Positions 1 through 9,904 of a DNA stretch of 64,000 nucleotides are shown one piece after another. A program made the position numbers and the translations under genes. The stretch is from Eupeodes corollae (taxonomy: Eukaryota; Arthropoda; Insecta; Diptera; Syrphidae), in contig NC_079149.1 in assembly GCF_945859685.1 (NCBI RefSeq), forward strand, positions 128,862,065-128,926,064, given 5' to 3'. The notes under the pieces were generated by a model. The model searched no databases, was not told the origin of the DNA, and saw only the letters and a list, made by a program, of their open reading frames with translations. Positions within the stretch are counted from its first letter, which is position 1. Each line of letters begins with the position of its first letter.

Positions 1-113
1 TTTATTTCCACTCAAATCATGTTCTTATGAATGAGTATATTTTTTTTGTGTAAAGACAACAAAAATTCAATGTCACGTTATTTGAAAAAAAACTCAAAAT
101 GTGCTTGCACTTA

Positions 114-1575
114 AAATTTAACTCAATTAATTGCACATACACTTATTTTCAAGTCGCATTGTTTAGAAGTAACAGTAAATATTCTCCGTTTTAATTGCTT
201 TTATGAAGTGTTGGAGTTTTTCTGATGTTTAAAGTCTCAATTAAAGCGTAAAAGTGAGGTCGTTTGGATGATTATTTAAAATTAAAAAAAAAATGGAAAA
301 AAATCATAAAAAAGTTCCTGTGGATATTAAAAAATTAAAAGAAGATGGAAAAAGCTATGCAGAAATAGCAAAAATTGTTGAAAGGCCTCGACCCACAGTT
401 CAATCTGTGGTAAGTCATTACAAAAAAAATAATTCGTATGAGATTGCTGCTGGAAGAGGCAGGAAAAAAATTCTGTCAACAAGAACCGAACGGATTATTG
501 AGAGGATGGTCAAGGCGGATCCAAAAATGTCGGCACCACAAATCGCTACACGTCTCGAGGAATCAGGACACCCAAAAGTAAATCCCCAAACCATAAGGAA
601 CTTGTTGCATACTAAAGGATACAGAGGTTGTGTTTCTCGTAAAAAGCCGTTTATTTCAAAGAAGAATGCACTGAAGCGCTTAGAGTATGCCAAAGAATAC
701 ATCAACCGACCTGATGTGTTTTGGGAGGAGGTACTCTTCGTGGATGAAAGTAAGTACAATATTTTTGGTTCTGATGGGCGACGTTTTGTTTGGCGTAAAC
801 CTAACACCTCAATGAAGAAAGCTAATTTAACACAGACTGTAAAACATGGAGGTGGAAATGTTATGGTTTGGGGCGTTATGGCGGCGAATGGGGTTGGTAA
901 TCTAGTTTTTGTTGAAAATACTATGGATAAGTTCCAATACTTATCAATTTTAAAAAATAATTTAAAAGACAGCGCAGAAAAGTTGGGTCTAGGTAACAGA
1001 TTTATGCTCGTCCAAGATAACGACCCCAAACATAACTCCCAGCTAGTAAGAACTTGGCTGCTTTACAATTGTAAAGCAACTCTACCACATCCTCCCCAAT
1101 CCCCTGATCACAATCCAATTGAGCATCTGTGGGATTTATTGGAAAAGAAAGTCCGAAAACACCACATAACCAACCGAGAGGAGCTAAAACAAGTGCTTCA
1201 GAATGAGTGGCATAAAATATCTGCTGAAGAAACCAAAACGTTGGTAACATCTATGAAAAATCGTTTACGAGAGGTTATCCAAGCAAAAGGATATCATACG
1301 AGATATTAATATTTAGTTTTAATTGTACAAATTTAATTTTTGTATAATGTATGTACAATTTTTTGAGTTAAATTTATGGATTGGAATTTTGTTTTGTTCG
1401 TTTTTTTTTAATAAAATCAATAACTAACTGTTTAAGTTTTTTTTTGTGCACATATAAAGATGAACAATATATCTAATGTTTTCGTTTTCTTCATTTATTG
1501 CTACTTAATAATATATGGATTATTATTAACAAAATAACGTGCTGTATGTGCAATTTTTTGATGCAGTGTAGGTAC
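114..1575 (+). mobile_element. Tc1-like DNA transposon, left end probably outside the window
   Basis: The element surrounds the transposase at 293-1309. An inverted repeat pairs 114-145 with 1344-1375; both read AAATTTAACTCA followed by AATTG(C/T)ACATACA. A second copy of the core, in the right-hand orientation, lies at about 1538-1572, next to GATGCAGTGTA. Two spaced copies at one end suggest the IR/DR layout of some Tc1 elements. The matching outer left copy would fall about 80 bp before base 1, so the left boundary is not seen. The right end abuts a Harbinger remnant, just before a splice acceptor at 1599-1600. Confidence 0.75.
293..1309 (+). CDS. Tc1-family transposase, apparently intact (338 aa)
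   Basis: This DDE/D transposase would cut and paste its own element in the nucleus. The frame is open over 338 residues, the usual Tc1 length. Residues about 8-45 form a paired-like helix-turn-helix, a basic AAGRGRKK linker follows at 52-59, and a second helix-turn-helix lies at about 62-112. The catalytic triad is visible: D151 in LFVDESKYN, D242 in VQDNDPKH and E277 in SPDHNPIEHLWD. The last two are separated by 34 residues, i.e. DD34E. The ATG at 293 is preceded by A-rich sequence and no upstream extension is needed. All catalytic and DNA-binding landmarks are present, so the enzyme could be active or only recently silenced. It is the only intact transposase in the window. Confidence 0.93.
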   Translation: MEKNHKKVPVDIKKLKEDGKSYAEIAKIVERPRPTVQSVVSHYKKNNSYEIAAGRGRKKILSTRTERIIERMVKADPKMSAPQIATRLEESGHPKVNPQTIRNLLHTKGYRGCVSRKKPFISKKNALKRLEYAKEYINRPDVFWEEVLFVDESKYNIFGSDGRRFVWRKPNTSMKKANLTQTVKHGGGNVMVWGVMAANGVGNLVFVENTMDKFQYLSILKNNLKDSAEKLGLGNRFMLVQDNDPKHNSQLVRTWLLYNCKATLPHPPQSPDHNPIEHLWDLLEKKVRKHHITNREELKQVLQNEWHKISAEETKTLVTSMKNRLREVIQAKGYHTRY

Positions 1576-1600
1576 AAATTAATTACGTTGTTGATTTCAG

Positions 1601-1901
1601 ACATTCCAGGCCTAGAAGAATAGTAGAGAACACATTTGGAATCCTTGCCCATACTTGGAGAATTCTTTTAAAACCCCTCGGGGTACAACCATCAGTTGCG
1701 AAGCCTTTGATATTGTGCTGTTGCATTTGCAACTATTTGCAAGCCAAACCCACAGACCACGAGCATTGCGACTTGCCACTTGTTGATCATGAAACAAAGA
1801 TGCAACAACCAACTTCAAATGCTGTTAACATTAGAAATAAATTTGCCAACTGGATGGTTAATGAAGGAAACGTAGAGTTTCAATACCACAAAGTTGTCTA
1901 A
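1601..1901 (+). pseudogene. PIF/Harbinger transposase, last exon remnant
   Basis: From a good acceptor (TTGATTTCAG, ending at 1600) an open frame reads SRPRRIVENTFGILAHTWRI, the end of the Harbinger nuclease with its catalytic Glu (in VENTFGIL), and runs to a stop at 1899-1901. The upstream exons are absent, because the Tc1 element lies immediately to the left. The exon faces the MADF-BESS gene at 2175-3535, matching the usual two-gene Harbinger layout of nuclease plus DNA-binding partner. It is called a pseudogene because most of the protein is missing here; the start of the gene could lie left of base 1. Confidence 0.72.
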
Positions 1902-2174
1902 AAACGAAAAATTTAATCCTTTGCATATATGAAAATTATAAAACATACCTTTTTAACTCCATTAATTTTTTTTTCTTAATATCTTATAACTAGTGACATA
2001 AATAATAGGAACATCATTTTTTTTAAGCCTAACTTACATTTTTAAAAAATATTTTTTTTTCATCTTAAAACTAGTAACCCAAAATTAGGAACTTCATTTT
2101 TTATAAATTATTTACATATACAAATAAAAAAAATCACTTCTTGAGAAAAACTCAAAAATATCACAAGGCTTCAG

Positions 2175-3535
2175 CTATTGCTCATCTTCCAGAAGCTCTT
2201 TAGCCAACAAGTCTAACATTTTTCTCTGAAAATTAATTTGTCGTAGTTGGTTGAAATGTTCCACTTGCTGAGCAATGCTCTGGAAAAATATCTCCATCGG
2301 CTTCTTCTTTTCGATGTTTTCGATCGCTGTTAGGACCCGCTCAATCGGTTCACCCGAGTAGCATCAGAGTATCGCTTCCTCAAATTTCTTTTTTTAGAGG
2401 TCGAAGCTTCGGAATTCGAAGGACCTGGCATTTCCAATGGTGCTTGGGAACACAGGGTCTCATCATGGCCGCCAACAATGTCTATAATTTCTTCGAGTGC
2501 GTTCACCTCAACCTGACTTGTATCCTCGCTGTAGTTCCCACAGTCACTTTAAAACAAAAAAAATAATATATGAAAACATCAAAGAAGTGAATAAACAAAA
2601 CATACATAAGGAATAAGGAACCGCAAGCTTTGGAAATTGACAAATTTTATACTGCCCTGAACCACTCGGAACATAGCTTTCTAGCTTGAAGTAGCTTCGG
2701 AACGAATCCCTCAGAGAACTCCATTTCTATATAAATATAATGGGCGTTTTTCTTTTTTAGTTCAGAGCTGAGCTCTGAGCATACTCTGAGCGAACAGAGT
2801 AGAGTAGAGTAGAGTTCTGAGCAGAGTATGTTCAGAGCTCTCTGATTTAATTATGAAACAACTTGAGCACTAAACTGTCATTTTTTGGTATATAGTTTTT
2901 TTTATGTTAGTTTGAAGGCGTTCAAAATTCTCCTTAATCAAATTAATCAGAAAAACAGTCATATCGTTGGTCCATTTGACGCCTGAAATAAATTTGATTC
3001 ATAAAAATGCTATATGCAATTAGTTTTTCCAAAATTATCTTACCTTCTACACCAGAGCAACCAGCCTCTTCCGCCATTTTTATTGTTTTGATGATGATTT
3101 TTTTTTATTTCCCGGCTTTCAGATATCAAATTGTTTGTGCTCAGCATTTTACTCCGTTTACTCTGTTATTTTATTCTGAGCTCACAGAGCGCGCTCTGAA
3201 CATGTTCAGAACTAAAAAAGAAACACGAATTTGAAGCTCTGAACGCTCAGAGCTCAAAAAGAAACACAATTATTTTTTTGACAGTTCGAGCTCTGCTCTG
3301 AACTAAAAAAGAAAAACGCCCAATATATATTGACTATTTATATTCAAGTATTAGTCAAATGTGCTAACCTGATTTGCCCAGAATACAGGATATGTCCTCC
3401 AATGCAGCCTGCCTTCGATGTTTATTGCTGAATCAAATATGATTCTTCACTTCCATTATAAGTTTTGCCTCGAACTCCTTGTTTTCCTGCTTTCTTATTT
3501 TTTTCTGTATTTGGTTCATTTGTCTGAAAAATAAG
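2175..3535 (-). pseudogene. MADF-BESS protein of a Harbinger element, broken
   Basis: Read on the - strand, three pieces assemble into a MADF DNA-binding domain plus a BESS-type interaction motif. The first (about 3535-3369) includes HRRQAALEDISCILGKS and ends at a GTTAGC donor. The second (about 2734-2620) starts after TTTATATAG and reads KWSSLRDSFRSYFKLESYV then QFPKL, the WxxLRDxFR signature of MADF. The third (about 2548-2175) holds PMEIFFQSIAQQVEHF near its end, a BESS-like motif. It is broken by an in-frame TGA before the FSNKHRR segment, a frameshift near 2355-2365, and a 580-bp MITE in the first intron. Such proteins are known partners of Harbinger transposases in insects; the convergent nuclease exon at 1601-1901 supports that origin. 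Confidence 0.7.
2742..3321. mobile_element. 580-bp MITE with 27-bp perfect terminal inverted repeats
   Basis: The left end GGGCGTTTTTCTTTTTTAGT (continuing TCAGAGC) is repeated exactly as reverse complement at the right end (3295-3321). AAT flanks both sides, a possible 3-bp target duplication as in Harbinger-like elements. The subterminal parts are full of GAGCTC, CTCTGA and CAGAGC words in both orientations, including a short run of GAGTA at about 2800-2815, which could be repeated transposase-binding sites. It splits the first intron of the MADF-BESS pseudogene. It has no coding capacity. Confidence 0.85.
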
Positions 3536-4062
3536 ATTTAAATGTTAAATTTTTTAACAATACACTTTATCAAATCAAATCATATTCACTCTCTATATAT
3601 TTTGTTTTTAATAAATTATCTCCGACCGTCAACAAAAAACAAAATAAACAAACCAGCAAAGTTTTTCCTGGTTGAAATGCAGCCGAAAAACTATTTCTGA
3701 CAGAAATCTGTCATTGGAATTGAGTGAAATTGAAACACAAATCATTGGAACGATTCGTTCCATTTTTGGACATAAAAGAATCAACTGTTCAGAAAAATGA
3801 ACTTCCGCCCGGAAAATAGAAAATACATTTTTAGAAAAAAATAAATGTGCAACCAAATTTTTTTTATAAAAAAAACTTCTGTGTGTGATTTCCGATCGAT
3901 TGATACATATATACATAATTTTCATTTCTAATCAAAGGGAAAGACCGTCAAATAACGATTCAAACATTTTTCCGGATCGATTTCAAGATAGCTATAACTG
4001 GCACCTAAAACGATTTTGTTCCGAATTACAAGGGCTACTTATGGCTATCATTGGTTTTCATA
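3536..4062. other. Noncoding stretch, nothing identified
   Basis: No coding frame or clear repeat border is seen. Words such as CTGTCATTGGAATTGAG and GAAATTGAAACACAAATC recur in diverged form beyond the next MITE (about 4750-4790), so the flanks may belong to one older repeat that the MITE entered. Confidence 0.4.
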
Positions 4063-4070
4063 GTTGAAAT

Positions 4071-4659
4071 CAGAGATGGCAGAAATGCAATTGTTTTTGA
4101 TTTACTACATTTGTTACGTCTGCTACATAAATGAGGTAGTTAATGTAGTTAAATGTAGTTAACGTAGTTAAATGTAGCAGACGTAGCGGTAGACGTCAAA
4201 ACGTAGTTTGAAATGTCCATTCAACCACTAAATTGCATCGAAAAGATAACTGTGAAGGTGTGAAAAACTAACTCTCGGAAATTCGGAACAGGCTTAACCA
4301 AGGACATTCCAAAAAATTGATAGATATCATATACACTATATTCTTAAAATGAACGACAAAAATAAAACAGATGATTGTTAATTTTGCATTTTTCTTTCAT
4401 AAAAAATCGAATTCCTTGATTTAGTTCATTTACGCAATATATTTGGGTCTTATGTATAGTTCAGTGTTTTTCAATTGTTAGTCGTTACTTATTCACTCGT
4501 TTTTTAAAATTCTTTTTGAAATTTAACGTTTTTTGTGAAGGTAGCACACGTAACAAATTTAGGGTAGGAAATGAAACAAATCAAACGTGTAGTTTATCCA
4601 ATTAACAACACGTAGTTTACCGAGTAGATTACCTGACGTAATCTACTCTGCCATCTCTA
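4071..4659. mobile_element. hAT-like MITE with 8-bp target duplication
   Basis: The left end CAGAGATGGCAGA and the reverse complement of the right end TAGAGATGGCAGA form the inverted repeat. The perfect direct repeat GTTGAAAT lies at 4063-4070 and 4660-4667; 8 bp is the duplication length made by hAT (and P) transposases. The inner sequence repeats ACGTAGTTAAATGTAGTTA-type words near both ends (4135-4200 and 4590-4645), as expected for subterminal binding sites. It has no coding frame. Confidence 0.88.
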
Positions 4660-5064
4660 GTTGAAATCCATCACAGGAATTTTCTTGACAGGTCGGTTGA
4701 AAATTTCCGTCATTGGGAAATATTGAAATCCACTTTAAATTTTTGATGACATAAATCTGTGATTCGAATTGTTTCAAATAGAAACACATATTATTATTAT
4801 TATTGTATAATAATTTGACATTTAGTTAAAATCACATCAACCAAACATCAAATTATTCACCGTTTCATGATTTATTTAAAATCTCTTGCCTCAAATGTTA
4901 GATTATTTGTTTTTGAAATGCAATCTTATTACAAAAACTAGATAGAAACTTAAAATATATTTTTCTTGTGACGAAAATTGTTACAACATGACACTTCTTA
5001 GACAAAAATTAAGTACACAAATTAATAACCCTTAAATCTAAACTTCTTATAATAAATTAAAAAG

Positions 5065-6053
5065 TTATTTCCGTAAATTTCCTTCATGAGTTCGTTTCAA
5101 AATCATTAATTTGTATTCATTCAATTTCTCCTTAGATCTAGCAGCAGATTCTTGTGCTTTATACATTTTTGTTTGAGAAATCAAAGCAATACGTCTTAGT
5201 TTCTCCATTGACATTTTCTCATAATCATCATCATCCATATAATCATCACGTTCATCGTCATCGTCGTCATCATCATCATCATCAACGTTATGAATATCAT
5301 TGAATTGTTCTTCTTTTTCGTCTGTTGGTGGTTCTGTTGTTTCTGGTCGATCTACTTCAATTTTCCAATGAGGTGCATTTGAGACATCTGAAACACTTTC
5401 AATATCATTTACTTCAGGTTCAATTTTAGTTTTGAATTCTGTTGGTGATGGTGGTGTTGTTGGTGATTTTTGTTGATTTGTTTTATAAGAATAATAATCT
5501 GTTGAATTACCTAGAAAAGAAGAAAGTTGTTTAATTTTTTGATAAACTAAATTGTTTCTTAAATTCAACATACAGGAAATATTTTCGGGATTGAATGCAT
5601 TTTGAAAAGTACTTGTCTCCGTGTTTTCAGTTTCATCACCAACTGTAAAAAAAATGTTTTTTTTTGTTGAATTTCAACAGCTTTTTTGACAGTTAAAAAA
5701 TATCATTCAAACTTACATTGCAATGGAAAATGATCAACCCCTGTCCACAATTTCAAAAACAATCTCTCCCAATCATGATATTTAACGGTTTTTGCACCAA
5801 GTAAATGTCGAGCGTTTTTATCCTTTAACCTAGCTTTCATATTGTTGATTTTTCGTGAAATTTGTTTAATTGTCAAATTTGTTTTACATTTCTCATTAAA
5901 AGTATGAGTTAATGCATAACGAGCATATTCTTGCCGGGCACGTTCTGACTTTGTAATTGGCCTTTGGAACATATTCGGGTAGTTAGATAAAATTTGAACA
6001 AAGAATGCATTTTCAGATAATTCTTTTACGCTATAATCGGCATTTTTACTCAT
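5065..6053 (-). CDS. Two-exon SANT/MADF-like protein with acidic tract (304 aa)
   Basis: Exon 1 is 6053-5717 and exon 2 is 5642-5065, separated by a 74-bp intron (GTAAGT...TTTACAG) in phase 1; the joined frame is open to the end. Residues about 15-105 form a basic helical module (FFVQILSNYPNMF, then NEKCKTNLTIKQISRKINNM) of the kind seen in Myb/SANT- or MADF-like DNA-binding domains. A Ser/Thr/Pro-rich linker follows, then a run of ten Asp and further acidic residues, and a helical tail (MEKLRRIALISQTKMYKAQE). The gene at 13958-14619 has the same exon layout, intron phase, N-terminal pattern and tail. The function is unknown: a nuclear DNA-binding or adaptor role is inferred. It may be a host gene or an accessory gene of a DNA transposon, but no transposase of its own is seen beside it. 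Confidence 0.72.
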
Positions 6054-7078
6054 TTTGGTCGATTATAATAAATTTGTTTAAAGATACCAAAAAAAACACG
6101 ATGGCAACACTGATACAACCAATATACAAAAGAGTACTTGAGTTGATTATATCTAAATATTAAACTCTTCTCTAACGAACTTGACTTGACGTTTCTTTTA
6201 TTTTCTCAACAAACAAAGTAACGGTTTTAATTCGGTTTTAATGAAATGAAATATAATTTTCTTTAATAATTCGAAATAAATTAAATTAAATGAGATCTTT
6301 TCTTATAATTTTAGAGTATTCGGATGAAAATGTGAGAGGAATTGTTACGAGGGTTTAATAAATACTGAGCACTATGGTGGCATAAAACGTAGAACGCAAA
6401 TGTAAGATTTTTCAAGTATCGAACAAACACTTGAGATTTTGGTTCGTCATACTTAGGTTTGATGTGTTGTTGGATACAACTTCAAGTATTGTCAACAAAA
6501 CTCAGGGGCAGGCTAGGCGGCTGTTTACAGTGGGTTACAAAAATATTACAAGCAATTAATGTCAGCTTTGTTTTATGTGTAAAGTAAAAAAATCATTTAA
6601 TGTTCTTAAATAAAAAGCAAGGCGACTATGAAAATACTATCTGCATTCATGATTAATAAAAAGGATGAAAAAGATGTATTAATTAATTAATTGATGAAAG
6701 TTTATCCCTTAAGTTAAGTTATATTTCGTCGGTTGACAGGTAAAGTTCAGTATGTGCGTATAGAGTGTATTGGAGATAATGAGGTATCAACGAATAATTT
6801 TAGTTTAAAATTCTATTTAATAAGTTTTCAATAAAGTTCACAGTTAAGAAAGTAGAGTAAGGTTTTATAATTGTGATAGACCTTAACTTTTCGAGTTAAA
6901 TGCAATAATCTTTAAGAAAGTACCAACAAACTCATATAATGACTTTTTCTTGCCGGATTGGTAGCCGCGCATAGATTTAAAATGAATACAAAATCTTTCG
7001 AATATTGATTAACGTTGATATTTTATTGAGATAAGTTTAAGGAAATAACTATATTAACATTAACAATATAAAAGGAAA
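6054..7078. other. Noncoding region upstream of the SANT-like gene
   Basis: AT-rich sequence with no convincing frame. The promoter of the - strand gene ending at 6053 should lie here, but no clear TATA or initiator pair stands out. Confidence 0.4.
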
Positions 7079-7434
7079 TACACTTTATTAACTTCCCACA
7101 GGAAGTTATTGTAATGGGTCAGATTTGTCAAATTGAAAATTTTGACATTTCTCGACGTTTCAAGGTCCTTAGAGTCGAAATAAAAGATTTTTAGAAAGAT
7201 GTCTGTGCGTGCGTGTGTGTTCGTACGTTCGTACGTTCGTCTTCCATAGCTCAAGAACGAGAAGACTTATCGATTTCAAATAAATTTTGCTATACAGATA
7301 ATAAGGCAGAAAGATGCAGAAAGGGCTCTCAAGGAAATTGCGTAGGTGTTTTTTTTACCATAGCAGTTTAAAAATAAGGTGAAAATTTTGGTTAACCCTA
7401 AATAGAGAGAGCTAGAGACTTGAATTAAATTTTA
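7079..7434 (+). repeat. 1.8-kb repeat family, copy A, 5' part
   Basis: It starts with the conserved CTTTATTAACTTCCCACAGG and runs through GTCTGTGCGTGCGTGTGTGT and a GTAC/GTTC run. It matches the start of the copy at 20819-22622. A rosa-type mariner inserted at a TA in this copy splits it from its continuation at 8749-8950. Confidence 0.8.
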
Positions 7435-7435
7435 T

Positions 7436-8747
7436 AAACGGTGATTTTTTAAGAGCTTGAGAACTTTTTTTTAAAAAAATAACGCATAAAATTTTGCAAA
7501 ATCTCATCGATTCTTCATTTGAAACGTTAGATTGGTCCATGACATTTACTTTTTTAAGATAATTTCATTTAAATGTTGACCGCGGCTGCGTCTTAGGTGG
7601 TCCATTCGGAAAGTCCAATTTTGGGTAACTTTTTCGAGCATTTCGGCCGGAAAAGCCCGAATTTCTTCGGAAATGTTGTCTTCCAAAGCTGGAATAGTTG
7701 CTGGCTTATTTGCGTAGACTTCAGACTTGACGTAGCCCAATAAAAAATAGTCTAAAGGCGTCAAATCGCATGATCTTGGTGGCCAACTTACCGCTCCATT
7801 CCTTGAGATGAATTGTTCTCCGAAGTTTTCCCTCAAAATGGCCATAGAATCGCGAGCTGTGTGGCATGTAGCGCCATCTTGTTGAAACCACATGTCAACC
7901 AAGTTCAGTTCTTCCATTTTTGGCAACAAAAAGTTTGTTAGCATTGAACGATAGCGATCGCCATTCACCGTAACGTTGCGTCCAACAGCATCTTTGAAAA
8001 AATACGGTCCAATGATTCCACCAGCGTACAAACCACACCAAACAGTGCATTTTTTGGGATGCATGAGCAGTTCTTGAACGGCTTCTGGTTGCTCTTCACT
8101 CCAAATGCTGCAATTTTGCTTATGTACGTAGCCATTCAACCAGAAATGAGCCCCATCGCTGAACAAAATTTGTCGATAAAAAAGCGGATTTTCTACCAAC
8201 TTTTCTAGGGCCCATTCACTGAAAATTCGACGTTGTGGCAGATCGTTCGGCTTCAGTTCTTGCACGAGCTGTATTTTATACGGTTTTACACCAAGATCTT
8301 TGCGTAAAATCTTTCATGTGGTCGAATAACACAAACCCAATTGCTGCGAACGGCGACGAATCGACATTTCACGGTCTTCAGCAACACTTTCAGAAACAGA
8401 CGCAATATTCTCTTCTGTACGCACTGTACGCATTCGTGTGGTTGGTTTAATGTCCAATAAAGTAAACTGAGTGCGAAACTTAGTCACAATCGCATTAATT
8501 GTTTGCTCACTTGGTCGATTATGTAGACCATAAATCGGACGTAAAGCGCGAAACACATTTCGAACCGAACACTGGGTTTGGTAATTAAATTCAATGATTT
8601 GCAAGCGTTGCTCGTTAGTAAGTATATTCATGATGAAATGTCAAAGCATACTGAGCATCTTTCTCTTTGACACCATGTCTGAAATCCCACGTGATCTGTC
8701 AAATACTAATGCATGAAAATCCTAACCTCAAAAAAATCACCCTTTAT
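7436..8747 (-). mobile_element. Mariner-type element (rosa-like) inserted in repeat copy A
   Basis: The ends form inverted repeats: TATAAACGGTGATTTTTTAAG on the left against TATAAAGGGTGATTTTTTTG (reverse complement of the right end). TA stands at both borders, the usual Tc1/mariner target duplication. The flanking sequences on both sides belong to one repeat copy (compare 21221-21260 of copy B), so this is a clear nested insertion. The element carries one transposase on the - strand. Confidence 0.85.
7546..8631 (-). pseudogene. Mariner transposase (DD41D/rosa-like), one nonsense codon
   Basis: Reading from 8631 to 7546, a single frame of about 361 codons is interrupted only by TGA at 8316-8314, in the context CYSTT-stop-KILRKDLGV, where related proteins would have Trp. 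Residues about 1-105 are the helix-turn-helix part (QRLQIIEFNYQTQCSVRNVF). The catalytic half shows ILFSDGAHFWLNGYV, FQQDGATCHTA and SCDLTPLDYFLLGYVKS. If the second Asp of CDLTPLD is catalytic, 41 residues separate it from the middle Asp (DD41D). Apart from the stop codon the gene is complete, so it was probably active recently. The downstream part from 8265 would lack the DNA-binding domain. Confidence 0.85.
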
Positions 8748-8748
8748 A

Positions 8749-8950
8749 ACATAGTGTAACGTGATAAAATATGATTTCATCTCCGAAACAATTTTGTGCA
8801 ATGGAGAATTATGTTTTCGAAATCTGATAAAACTTTGAGAAAAATCGAATGGACAGTTTTGTTTATAAAAAATAAAAATCTAAAAAAAACATTACTCAAA
8901 ATTGGTAAAAATTGATTTTCGACTCAAATATCTTTTCTAAAAGTTGAAAT
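8749..8950 (+). repeat. 1.8-kb repeat family, copy A, continuation
   Basis: Continues copy A after the mariner insertion (GTGTAACGTGATAAAATATG, then ATTTCATCTCCGAAACAATTTTGTGCAA and the first internal tandem unit). It stops abruptly at about 8950, where the decayed transposase begins, so the tandem part and 3' end of this copy are missing. Confidence 0.75.
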
Positions 8951-9550
8951 TTAGGCTAAAATTGATCCTATCTCATTACTTCCTAGCTTACCAACACAAC
9001 ACAGAACACTTTGCAAGTCAAAGGTGCAAGTTAAGAATTTGGGATCATCAATGCATCTCATTTTATCTATATTTTTGGCTTCATCTGCTTCCAATTTATT
9101 ACATTTACCTTTTTCAGAAGCTTGAGTATATTTTGCACACATTGCGCAAATGTCTTTTTTTGGTCTAAAAAATTAGTAGTTGTAGTTGTTACAAAAAATT
9201 CTCCTGGAAGATTTTTCACTGACAATTTCAGTTACATTATGCATCTTGCAAAAATCATTGCGATAAAGGTCATACATTTTCCAAATGGACAAACTATTGT
9301 CAAGATAAAATTTCTTCGTCGATTTCCTCACATAACGGGATTCCATGACTGGAAAGCTTTCTATGTGGCTGTTTACTAAAACTATTCCAGCTTCGCTTGT
9401 TTTATTTCGCGGAATTTTTCGACCTCTCTTATCATTTCCAGAAAAAGATCCAAAATTTGCACCTTTGATAGCAGTATTGACTGGTCCATTTAAAACTCGA
9501 AGCGTTTTCTCAAAAAAACCCAATACGTTGCACAAATTGCTTGCTTGAGC
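8951..9550 (-). pseudogene. DDE-like transposase fragment (KPKKDxC-type insect family)
   Basis: On the - strand a frame from about 9550 to 8951 is open except for one TAA at 9175-9173 (NYNY-stop-FFRPKK). It reads an N-terminal GNDKRGRKIPRNKT, then the conserved VNSHIESFPVMESRYVRKST, a YL-x-LSIWKMYDLY segment, the zinc-binding-like RPKKDICAMC and finally FLTCTFDLQSVL, whose Asp would be the first catalytic residue of an RNaseH-like fold. This order of motifs is known from many uncharacterised insect transposon proteins. The C-terminal half is absent, because the piece ends where repeat copy A begins. It is a dead fragment; the superfamily is not certain. Confidence 0.62.
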
Positions 9551-9904
9551 TCTTAATACATACGATTATTATTGATTTCATTCTGTGTTGAGTTAAAGAA
9601 AAAGTTTATTTGTTTTGTGTCATCAAAAGAATGGAACGCACTCGAAATAGTTGGGAGTGTCCTTTATTTGGTAATATTTGCGAATTAAAAGACAACATAC
9701 TGCCAACCTAAGGTTAGGTTAGGTTGAGGGGCTGACAGTTGATATCTTTACCGTCACACGTAGATCAATACAGATCCATTGTGATAATCGTGAGTATTGC
9801 TACTCAAGGTAATAAGAAAAACCTATGTATGTGTTCAGTTAGTCAAGCCATTTAGAGGCTTTGACGAAGTTCAGAATGTTCGTACCTGGCGTACTAGAGA
9901 GTTC

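Noticed and set aside
418..1250. Open frames on the - strand across the Tc1 transposase
   Set aside because: They are antisense shadows of the intact + strand transposase at 293-1309, which has all motifs.
9122..9548. + strand frames opposite the KPKKDxC-type fragment
   Set aside because: The motif-bearing frame is on the - strand; the + frames have no recognisable content.
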